Assembly (NCBI GenBank): GCA_022559845.1
Contig: CM040126.1
Coordinates: 124,162,886-124,226,885, forward strand
DNA: 64,000 nt
Origin: Amorphophallus konjac
Taxonomy: Eukaryota > Streptophyta > Magnoliopsida > Alismatales > Araceae
Direction: 5' to 3'
The position numbers were made by a program, and so were the translations under genes. The notes under the pieces are model-generated. The model saw nothing but the letters and a program-made list of their open reading frames with translations. It ran no database searches and was not told the DNA's origin. Positions within the stretch are counted from its first letter, which is position 1. The number at the start of each line of letters is the position of its first letter. Below, piece after piece: positions 32,463-42,500 of this stretch.

Positions 32463-32575
32463 GGTACAACCTGCCCGGCGTCCGTGAGGGAATCCACGGG
32501 TGCGGGGACTTATGGAGGCTTGGTTTAGGAATTTCCAATCCAAAGAGACGGAATGCTCAATGGAGGGTCGTTCCT
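32463..32575 (-). other. Two-hairpin block in the Tat-B leader
   Basis: Plus-strand coordinates: hairpin 1 is GCGTCCGTG (32478-32486), loop AGGGAATC, CACGGGTGC (32495-32503). Hairpin 2 is CCA-AA-GAG (32540-32547), loop ACGGAATG, CTC-AA-TGG (32556-32563). The block is nearly identical to Tat-A although the surrounding leader has diverged. Confidence 0.65.
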
Positions 32576-32719
32576 TCACCAAGGGGGTGTGTGGCTCCTA
32601 GTATGTGGAGAGAGGAGGTCTCCCAAACCAATGCAAAATGAATGAATGAATGAATGCAAGATATAAGCAAAAATATGATACAGTGATAAACAAAGGGGTT
32701 CGGTGAAAACACAGGAATA

Positions 32720-33278
32720 AGACGCCCTGGGGCAGGGCGCTACCAATCAAAAGACGCCCTTTGGCAGGGCGTGAATCACTGTGGGAGGCCCACAGGCAAG
32801 GTAAAACACGCCTTGATGAGAGGCGCTACCAATAAAAGAGACGCCCTGGGGCAGGGCGTTAATTATCAACGATGCTCAACCAAATAAAGAGACGCCCAGG
32901 GGTGGGGGCGTCAAATCATGAAAACGCGCCCTGATGAGAGGCGCTACTAAATAAAGAAACGCCCTGTGGGAGGGCGTGAATTCTTTCAAACTCCCACGGC
33001 CAGCAGAGTGGAAACACTCACAGTCACAGAGGCAATCATCACATATGATTATCAAGATAAAAACATGCTCATCAAAATTTTAACTAAGTGGAGATTTTAA
33101 AACAAATCTATTCAATTGACAAATCACTTAGGGGAAAGTGCAAAGCACAATGGAGGGTGCCCAAGGGGCACAAAGGAAAGGGTACCGAGGGTACCAATGG
33201 GAAAGGGCACACTTGGGTGCCAAAGGGAAAGGGGTAATCAAAATGAAAAATAAAAAGGTCCCACCGTGATCGCCAATT
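32720..33278 (-). repeat. Inverted-word array and PBS in the Tat-B leader
   Basis: About seven words (GACGCCCTGGGGCAGGGCG, ACGCCCTTTGGCAGGGCGT, AACGCCCTGTGGGAGGGCGT and variants) lie at 32720-32985. A second set, GGGTACCGAGGGTACCAA / GGGCACACTTGGGTGCCAA, lies at 33175-33230. The PBS TGGCGATCACGGTGGGACC (minus) is at 33257-33275, three bases from the LTR. Confidence 0.8.
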
Positions 33279-35239
33279 TGTAGATCTATCTAAAATCCAC
33301 TTAGAAAATAATATATGAATAAACAATAAAAATAAGCACACATAGCAATAAAATAGCACGAGGTGCTAATAGGAGGTTGTGATCGCCAGAGACGCGAGGG
33401 TCTCAAGTGGAGATGATAAGGGGAAAGTGATCGCAAATACCTCAAACGTGCGGTTGATTGTGAGTACTCCTTTTCTCTTCAAATCGGCCGGCCGACGAAG
33501 AGAGTTCTTCAACTTGGTTACCCTTGCAAGAAAAGACACACAACACAAAAAGAATTGGATTAGAAATAATGTGTGTGTAGTATCAATTCTTAATAAAGAT
33601 GAGCATGAAAATTGATTAAGAACACACCTTAAGGGTATTAGCCCTTAAACCCCTATGCAAAGAGGGTGTGGGAGATGTATGATGAATGCAAATAATAATA
33701 AAAAAAGGGGAGGTCTCAATATGATGATTGAGAAAGAATTATCAATAACAATGATGCATGCATGTGAATTATGAACTAAAAAAAAATAAGATAGGGGAGA
33801 AGGGGAATAGAAAAATCTGATTGTTGGTTGCTCCTTGGCTTTGATCTTCAATAGGGAGAAGTTCCCAAAAGGATGAAGCTTTGATGGATAAAGGACCTCC
33901 TCCTGTCAAGCAGCACTTCCGTCGGTTCCTGTAGAAACAAAGAAAAGAAGAAGAAAAGCAGAGCAGAAGAAGGAGAAGAAGAGGAAGAAGACAGAAGAAG
34001 AAGAGAAGTAGAAGAAGGAGGAGAAGAAGAAGAAGACAGAAGAAGAAGAGAAGTAGAAGAAGGAGGAGAAGAAGAAGAAGACAGAAGAAGAAGAAACAGA
34101 AGAAATAGAAAGAAGAATACGGAAGGAAGAAAAGCACAAAAGAAGGGAAAAAGAAAAGAACCTCCGGGACCTTGGAACCTCATCACAGAACCGACTGGGC
34201 TCTTTAAATAGGGTAAAATCAAGAGATAGAGTGATAAGGACGGCAAGAGTCCTGGGAGGGAAAGATAGGAACAAGGAAAGTGACCAAACGAAGCAGGGAC
34301 TCCCCGGGGAAAGGCTGTGTTCGTTTAGAACACGGAAGTTGAAACACGACTTGAACAAGGGCGTCCATTAAAGAATTGACGACCTACCCTAGGGGCGTTT
34401 CTTTAAAAACACGCCTTTGAGCAAGGCGTTTCTTAAAAAATCAATTTTTGGAATTAAAATATTATTTTATTTGAAAATTTTAAAACACGCCTTAGGCCAA
34501 GGCTTTACTTAAAACACGCCTTGGGTGAAGGCTTTACTTATTTGAAACACGCCCTTGGTGAAGGCTTTACTTAAAACACGCTCTGGATGAGGGCGTTAAT
34601 TAAAAAATATTCAAAATAGGGCCATTTTTTATTTCTCAATATTATTTTCCCATTTTTTAGGTGAAGGTGCATCTTATCGCCCTGATTCCAACGACTATTT
34701 TTGCGTATTTTTCTGACACCCGGAAGGCCTCCAAATCACCTATGGAAGGGGTTGAAAAATAATATTAAAATATTCAATTTGAAAGACACGCCCTTACCTG
34801 AGGCGTGACTTGATTTTTCGATTTTTTTATTCTTTTTCAATTCAAAGTCACGTCTTCTCCTAAGGCGTTAATTCCAAAATAATTCCGAAAAATTCCCAGA
34901 AAATTCCAAAAAAATGGAAATTTGATAGAAATGACGTCCTGGACTATAGTCGTTAATTTTTTTAAAAATGCCCTATGTCAAGTCGTTATTTAAAAGACGC
35001 CCCACGCCAAGTCGTTAATTCCGGAAAATTCATAAAAATAGAGAAAAATATTCAAAAAATCCAGAAAATTCCAGAAAATTCCAGAAAAATAGGAAAAATA
35101 GGAAAAGAGAAGAAAAAAGTGAGAAATCCAAGAAAAGTAGGAAAAACCACTCAAACACAGCTAATTTGAGGGTCAAATTGGGGTATTACAAGGCAATATG
35201 AGATGTACTCACAGTAACGTCAATTTTGGCGTGTCTACA
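33279..35239 (-). repeat. 5' LTR of Tat-B
   Basis: The right copy matches 24458-26418 over its full 1961 bp with two substitutions seen. It lies next to the PBS, so it is the 5' LTR. No gene is visible. Confidence 0.93.
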
Positions 35240-36065
35240 GAGGCGACGGTAGATGTCGCGACTAGGGAAGGGGCAGAGGGAATCCCTGCTACTCCCTTAG
35301 AGAGAGATCTGCCTTCTCCGACGCCTAGATAGGAAATGGAAGGTAATTTATAGTTTAATTGTGACGCCACCACGAAGCTTCACATCTTCAGCCGGCTTGA
35401 CCTTTCTTGCCGTAAATTTCAGTTGATATACAACCGTCATTACTTCCGGGCTCGGAGAGTACAGAAGAGCGATTATCCAGGGGCAGGGTGAACTTGCCCT
35501 TGAGGTCCCATGCACTATTGCTCTTGATGTGGAGTGCACGGGGGGAAGCTCCTGCCGCGGGTGATGCTCCTCCTGGCGAGGCTCCTGCCCCGATGGTGGA
35601 GCATCTCAAAAGAGCAGAGGGGTCTTCCTCCTCTGAGCAGGTTGATTATGGTGGCGGCTCCAGTGATGAGGAGTTCCCACCTGTTGACACGGAGACTGAG
35701 GATGCCGGGGCGTCCTCGGCCAATGAAAGTGATCATCTGACTTTTAGCCCACCCTGGTTGTCATGGAGTGGTCTTGGGCTGTCAGGCTTTCTTTTGAGCG
35801 GAGAGGCTGGCGCCGGAGAAGTTGCCCTTAGAGATTTGAGCTTGGTACCGGCCGAGACCCACCCGTGGTCGGTGCATGCTGCCCTTCCTTTCTATTCCTT
35901 TTAGCTTTTTTAATGTACATATTTCTGGTGCAGACTGAGGTGGTTCTGCCAACCATGACGGTGTATATACCCCTCCCGGCTCTAGGCGCGGGCCACGCAA
36001 CCTTCCCGTCCATCTTGCGGCCTATTGCACTGCGATACCCCAAGGACTATGCAGCGGTAGTGGCT
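35240..36065 (+). pseudogene. Fragment of an antisense Tat-type gene (acidic-tail exons)
   Basis: This plus-strand sequence has exon-like pieces. One frame (35240-35342) ends at a GTAATT donor and contains an in-frame TAG. A second, around 35600-35740, encodes EQVDYGGGSSDEEFPPVD...GASSANES, resembling exon 4 of the Tat-C PMD gene (EEVDYNYSSDEVAADEGAS). A third begins after a GTGCAG acceptor at 35934 (TEVVLPTMTVYIPLPALG) and is cut at 36065 by the start of the Tat-C LTR. It is cut on the left by Tat-B. I infer a relic of another Tat element; the product is not recognisable on its own. Confidence 0.5.
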
Positions 36066-36239
36066 TGTGGACACCGAAAATTGCACATCCAAAATGTCAT
36101 GCTCAGCCCAGCATCAACAACGGCGCCGAGTGAAGAAACCCCCGGGGAAATCAAGCACAAAAGGCTCCACAGCCCGTGGGCCTCGAAGAAAATCAAATGG
36201 GCCACAACTCATGCTCACAATGGGCTCAAAATCGCCCAT

Positions 36240-36720
36240 TTAGCCCTTCAGCGGCACGCCCAGTTGAGGCCCCAGCGGCACGCTCCCTTCAGCGGCACAC
36301 CCCGCCGCGGCCCTCGCCGGCACACCCCTATGGGGGTTCACCGGCACACCCCCAAGGGGGTTCACCGGCACACCCCATGGGGGGGGGTCTTCACCGGCAC
36401 ACCCCCAAGGGGGTTCACCGGCACACCCCATGGGGGGGTCTTCACCGGCACACCCCCATGGGGGGGTCTTCACCGGTACACCCCCATGGGGGGGTCTTCA
36501 CCGGCACACCCCCCATGGGGGGGGGGTCTTCAGCGGCACACCCCCTTTGGGGTTCAACGGCACGCCCCCTGGGGGTCTTCAGCGACACACCCTTCAGGCC
36601 GTCAGCGGCACGCCAATCCGGGGCTCCAGCGGTACGCTCTTTTGGCACTACAGCGGCACGCTTGTTCAGCCCTTCAACGGCACAGCGGTGAAGCTCTTTC
36701 AACGGGCGACGTGAGGCCCA
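36240..36720 (+). repeat. CGGCACRCCC array with variable CCCC...GGGG hairpins
   Basis: About twenty copies of TTCA(C/G)CGGCACACCC. In the central part (36317-36545) about ten tandem units of 22-30 bp pair the word with a palindromic CCCCxxGGGG insert whose centre differs (CCCCCATGGGGG, CCCCCAAGGGGG, CCCCTATGGGGG, CCCCTTTGGGG). The related arrays at 37600-37840 and 38305-38515 lack the palindrome. Confidence 0.85.
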
Positions 36721-36886
36721 TGCCCTACACATCCTTGGCGCGCAGTGGAGCCGTCTGAGGTGGCAGCTGGTCGTTGGGCCACGTAGCCTACCCCACTGAC
36801 AGCCAGTACAGGGGCAGGTCAAACCCATCATCACAGCCGGCTTCCCGCCTTCGACGGTCGTGCTCGAAGTCGTCGGTGGCTGGGAG

Positions 36887-36894
36887 TATAAAAG
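36887..36894 (+). promoter_or_regulatory. TATA box of the Tat-C LTR
   Basis: TATAAAAG in GGGAGTATAAAAGCCTCC on the element's sense strand, within the LTR and downstream of the GC-rich array. It is the best LTR promoter candidate in this element. Confidence 0.6.
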
Positions 36895-39432
36895 CCTCCT
36901 GGTAAGAAAAAAGGAGGGGGACGAACAGAGAGAAAAAAAAGGTTCCAACAGTAGAGGGCACACACAGGAGAAAGAGGAGAAGAAAGAAGAGAAGAAGAGG
37001 CCCTCCCGGCCTGTGCTCCGTCCGACGGCCACCGGGAAGAAACAAGAGTAAGAGAGAGAGAGCTTTTTGTATTGGGGGAAAGGGTTGGGGATAGGGGCCA
37101 AGGTCTGAGGCCCGGATGTTTTCGTCTCTCTCTTGTATCCAATTCCTCTTGGGGGTTCTTTCTCCTTCTCCCTTTTGTCCATGGCCCCATCTGGGGGTTT
37201 GCTTTTGTAATATATATGTAGGGCCACGCCCTCTTGATTCTCATGAATGAAAACCACCCTCTCCGGGTTCCTCTTCGATCTTCGACGTTTTGTGCTAGGC
37301 TTCGCGGGCTTTTCGACGGACGATCCGTTACTCCCTCTATGTCTTCATTCCTCCGGCGTCTTTAGGGTCCTCCACGTCGATGTAGGTTTCCCCCTTCTGT
37401 TAGCCTTAGCTCCGTGAGCTCCTCACTCCCTTCCATGGCCATCTACCGTGTTCCCGGGCTTGAGGAGAAGGGGAGCTACCCTTCTTTCTTCCCAACCGCT
37501 CAGTTACTAATGGGCCACCCTCGGCCTTGAAATCCCCTGTCTTTCTTCCTCTTTCCCTGAACAGCCACCAAGTACCCCCCCCCAGTTGCTAATACCCTTT
37601 TCAAGCCTCTCAGCGGTGCACCTTTCCGGCCTTTGGCCGGTACACCTTTCCAGCCCTCAGCGGCACACTTTGTTCAGCCTTCAACGGCACACCCTGTTCA
37701 GCCTCCAACGGCACACCCTGTTCAGCCTTCAGCGGTACACCCCCTGTTCAGCCTTCAACGGCACACCCTGTTCAGCCCTCAGCGGCACGCCCTTCAGTCC
37801 CTCAGCTTACCCCTTTGTCCAGTCCCAGTCCAGGTCCCTTAGATGTCTTCGATCTGCCGTTCTCCTTCGCGTTTTCCGAGTCTCTATAAAGGTGTTGCCC
37901 CCCCCCCCCCGGGAGGCCCACCTCTAGTTGTCGGGTTCCGCCACATCATGTGGGCGCGTTCCCTGTATCTCCCTTACGCCCCGGGTTAAGGGGAGATGCT
38001 GCCGAATTCTTGTGAGAAACTAATAAACAATTAAAAGAGGCAAAAGGAGGCAACAAACAAGCAAGATAACTAATGAAACCTTCCAACTCATCAAACCACT
38101 GCCGGCATCACGACGAGAACTGAATCGAGCTAATTAACCACCGGGCCGCCCGAAAACCCGACCCGCAAGAAAAGAGACCGAACCGAACCGAGAGAACAAA
38201 CGCGGGAGGAATTTTATATGAACTTACACAAGGGTTAAGACAAGAAGAAAAGAAAAGCCTTAAAGCAGGTAATCGAAACTGAGTTAACCTCCATCACTCC
38301 CTGCCCAACTCCCAGCGGCACACACACACCCAGCCTTCAGCGGTACCCTCTCTTGAGCCTTCAGCGGTACGCCCCTACAGCCTCCAGCGGTACGCCCCTG
38401 CAGCCCTCAGCGGTACACTCTCTACAGCCCTCAGCGGTACGCCCCCCCTGTAGCCCTCAGCGGTACGCCCCAGCCCTCAGCGGTACACTCCCGTTTTCCC
38501 CTTCGCCGGCACACTATACATATACACATATACAACTTGACCAGGGCATTAATAATAGCAAATAAATTAATAAAAATTACGCTAATTAAAGGACTCCGAA
38601 TGCGTAATATTAATCACAATAAAAGAGGTGGGAGGGGTAATAGAAAAAAATAATAAATAACAAACAAACGATAATGATAAGAATAATCATGAACAAAAAA
38701 TCATCCCGGACACAGGCACGAATAAATAGTAAACATCAAATCAGAAACCCTAGAAGGTATAACCTGGAAAGCTCTAGATAAAAGATGCTAATGCCCACGC
38801 CGCAGCCCGCTCTCTCCCCGGGATCCGGGGCAAAAGGAACAACAACGCTGCCCCCCTTTAGGTCGAGCCCGAGTCTCGGGAATTCCCCCGATATGGCCGG
38901 GCTTTGACCTAACCTCGGGCCGACATCTTAATCGGACCGGATTTGTTTTCTCGTTCCGGATACCTTCCGAACCTTCATTTAAAATTGCCGCATGCTCGGC
39001 AGACATTTGAAGGGATCTACCTCGATTTTCTCATTGTGGCGCTGTCACGGACTTGTGTCCGAATACGAAAGGTCTACGAGTGGCCGACACGGCCGACAGT
39101 TTGTGGCCTTAATACAACTTTCAGTGTGACCCATCCCTATCTCTCTCGTATAATTAGTGTTACTCCTTTCGGCCGCGGGGCCTCTAATTTCGGCAATTAA
39201 TCAAGGGTATTCCCTCGTATGAGGGATGTAAATGACGTCGTGACCTTCATGGCGCGACGGGATTCGGTCCCGACACGAACCATACAATCGTCTGACGAAG
39301 TCAGATCGAGCGCACCATGGGCTCTCCGGAGCCCGAATAAATTGTCACTCCGGTGACTGGCACGCCCACGCACTTAATAAAACCAACAGACGAACGGGAG
39401 CCCCAGTCTAACGGAAAGTGCGTCCACAACTC

Positions 39433-39451
39433 TGGCACGCCCGGTGGGACC
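39433..39451 (+). promoter_or_regulatory. Primer-binding site of Tat-C
   Basis: TGGCACGCCCGGTGGGACC resembles TGGCGATCACGGTGGGACC of Tat-A and Tat-B, with the same 3' GGTGGGACC. It sits four bases after the LTR end and about 110 bp before the gag ATG at 39562. Confidence 0.65.
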
Positions 39452-39561
39452 GCTCCACCCTTCATCTCTTTGCCGAAATTAGGGGCCCCACAGCCCCCTT
39501 CTTGTAATACTAACTGCGTTATCTTTTTAAATGCAGAAAAAAAAAGTGAAGAGAGAGGCAT

Positions 39562-42500
39562 CATGGAGCCGACAATGGGTGTCATCTGCAGCCCTGAGGT
39601 TGTGGAGAATCACGTGCGAGGTGGCTACCTGGCGGTACCCCTCACTTTCGGGAGCTTCCCTCCCACCGTGGGTTTCCCCAACTTCCTGGGGGTAGCCTTC
39701 GTCCAGATCCTCGACGTGGAAACGCCCGAGGAGCCTCAAACCAACGCTCCCGCTCCGGGAGCCGTCGAAGCTGCCGCCGGCCGAGCTGTGGCCGAAGACA
39801 ACAATAGCGTCCGCACAACGACGCTCAGCTGCAACGTGCACCACGTGCACCAAACTACCGGCCCGTTCCACCAAGGGTCGACATCCCACCGGAGAAGGCT
39901 CCGGAAAAGCAACATCAGCGCCGGATCAGGGCGTCGCGCCTCCAACTCCGGGAAGTCCATGACGGTTGGGGCCCTCCGAGTCCGCCTAGACGGGCAGAGG
40001 TCCCAGGTGACACCGGACCGCATCATCCCAACCGTTCCAGTCCGCAACTCCTTTGAAGGACTGGCTAAGCTGAAGGAGAAGACGAGGCCCATAGCCCCGG
40101 TCGTAGCACCAAAGAGGACGCCGGGTCACAGGCCGGCTAAACTGAAGCAAGTCTGGGTGCCTAAGGAGACCCAGCCCAACGCACCCGCCCAGGCAGGGCC
40201 CAGCATCTTCCGCCCCAGGAGGACCCGACGCCATGACAGGGCTGAGGTAGTGACCCCCACTCTCCGACCGGCACCTGTCATCCTGGTGCCGTCCGAGGAT
40301 GCTCACCGCCGTCGCCGGGGGCGCCGACACAACGCCGCCCGCCCGGCACTCAGGGCCTACTCTCCTTCCGCTGCTGTCGTCGACTCGCAACCACAGGCCG
40401 CTCTCCCTGACCAGGAGTGGGAAGGGATCGAGCAGGCCATGAGAAGCTACCTCCGAGGCCCGGGTAGCACCCCCGCTGGCCGCCGGAGACTACTGGGGGC
40501 AATGACCTCCGCCTTCCAGGAAGAAAGGGGGGAACCTGCACCTAGTATGGAGTCGAGGACCCGCCCGGAAGAGCCGCGCCAGTCCCCTGTACGGGAGGAG
40601 GCGCCGTCCCGACGGTCGGTCTTCGACAGGCTAACATTCCCAGGAGGACCGTCCCGGAGGGCGTCAAGAAGAAACAAGAATAGGAAATGGCTGACATTCA
40701 CCTGCAACATGGCAGGAGTTCATGGTCGGTATGGGGCCTTACCCGCCGACCCGGAAGAATTGGCCAGAATAGCTGCCAGGCCGGGACCCCTTACCAGAAG
40801 AAGGAGAGCGGCAGGCGGCGCGACACCTGGGGAGCCCCTCACGGCCCTCACGGCCAATGTAGTCACCACCGGCGACACGAGTGGCGGACCCTCGACATCA
40901 TCCGAGGACGCCCCGGCCGAAGAGACGGGGGGCATACCCAGCCTCCCCACAGCTGACCCAGCAATGCTGCTCATGATGCAACGATTCCAGCAGGAAATCG
41001 AATCACTTAAAAAGCAATTGAATGAGCGAAACACACCACCCCCAATGTCCTGGCAGACCGAGGTCACACCCGAGGTACCCAGGGACGGGGGGCAGTCTCC
41101 CGAGGCAGCTCTCCCAGCAACCCTCAATCCTCTCGGGGGCGCGCCCCCGCAGCAATCACATTGCGCAGCAGTCACCCCGCCACAGGCTCTGCTTTCACAA
41201 GGGTCCCCCATGGCCCCCCGGGCGACCGTGGTAGCCACCCCGAGCGCACAGCCCGCTCATTTTTACCCGAGCCCAGTCGACCCGGCGGCAGTCAGCCGGT
41301 TAATGCTCGAGCAGATGATAGATATGAAATTGGCTGAGAGGGGCGATGGGGGTCAGACGCCTTTCGACGTCTACCGGGTACCCTACCCGGTTCATTACGC
41401 TGCCAAGAAGCTGCCGGCTGGCGTCACCAAGCCGCCGAAATTCGAGAAGTTCAACGGGCAAGGATCTCCCAGAGAGCATATTGCCTATTATGTGAACGTC
41501 ATGGGAGACTTGGCTGCTGATGAAGCCTACCTCCTGAAGTTCTTCGGCTCAACACTCACCGGGCTTGCCTTTGAATGGTACTCCGGCTTGCCGCCCGGGT
41601 CCGTGGCCGATTGGCCCGACATGCAGAAGAAGTTCAAAGAAAGATTCTACGTGGCCGAGAGAGAAGTTACCATGGCTGAACTCTACGCCACGAGGCAGAA
41701 GAATGATGAGTCGGCTCTCGACTACATTAAGAGGTGGAGGAACCTCAGCATGAGGTGCAAACGCCCCCCGCATCAGGAGGACGCAGTGCAGATCTGCAAG
41801 CAAAACTTAAAGAAAGAAATCCTAGAAAGAATGATCGGCACTGAGGTCAAGACATTTGACCGTCTGAATAATGTGGTAGCAGAGATCGAGGCATTCTTGG
41901 CCCGATACTCCTCCACCCCGGCTATGTCAAGCCAGAGGGCCAGACAGGCGGAGAAGAAGCCGGCTCCCCCGGAGGTGCATGCACTAGACTTCCAGGCTTT
42001 CGAAAAGCAGAAGGAGAAAGCCAAGGGAGCAGCTAACCCTCCGCCACCCAGAACCACAGAACGGCGAGAAGGCCCCTCACTAAGAGAGAAGATGAGAAAC
42101 AAGTTGTATTCCTTCTCCCGGGACAAGTCCAAGCTCCTGTTTGAGTGGGCAACCAGCTACAATAAGATCACATTGCCAGAGCCGAAAAGGCCTGGCGACT
42201 CAAAGAAGAAAGATGACCCGCGCTTCTGTCTGTACCACCGGGTGCTCGGGCATACTATTGAAGATTGCTACGTCTTCAAGGATGTTATTGAGTCCTTAAT
42301 CAGAGACGGGGAGCTGGACATGGGGGAGCATAAAGTAGACCCCCCGCAGCCACACGAGCTGCCCAGTATAGCCTCCTCCGTCAGTATGATCTCGCTATAT
42401 CAGGAGCTGCCAGAAGAATGGGCGAAGGCCTGTGCCCGTGCCACTTATGAAACCTTTATCATGGCCCCAGCTCAAGACCAAGAAGGGTGGCAGACTGCAC

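Larger units (their letters stand above)
24458..35239 (-). mobile_element. 'Tat-B': young non-autonomous Ogre/Tat-like element
   Basis: Its two LTRs have equal length (1961 bp) with a constant offset of 8821 and only two differences that I can see (25313/34134 and 26230/35051). It shares with Tat-A the PBS, the two-hairpin leader block, the gag N-terminus, the LTR terminus TTTTGGCGTGTCTACA, and ~800 bp inside the 3' LTR. It has no protease, RT, RNase H or integrase that I recognise, so it must rely on proteins from another element, plausibly an autonomous Tat-A relative. Left flank ATCAT (24453-24457) and right flank GAGGC (35240-35244) do not match. Confidence 0.85.
36066..39428 (+). repeat. 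Candidate 5' LTR of Tat-C
   Basis: Starts TGTGGACACCG (compare TGTAGACACGCC of the sister elements) and ends ...GCGTCCACA, four bases before the PBS; 3.36 kb. It has a TATAAAAG (36887-36894), a plausible LTR promoter. It holds three arrays of CGGCACRCCC words (36240-36720, 37600-37840, 38305-38515) and a hairpin CGGAC-TTGT-GTCCG at 39048-39061. Long frames across the arrays on either strand are repeat artefacts. The boundaries rest on termini and PBS only, because no second LTR is available. Confidence 0.45.

Noticed and set aside
36240..37257. Open frames of 170-297 codons over the CGGCACRCCC array on both strands
   Set aside because: Several frames are open at once because the repeat lacks stops; no domain or codon pattern supports a gene.
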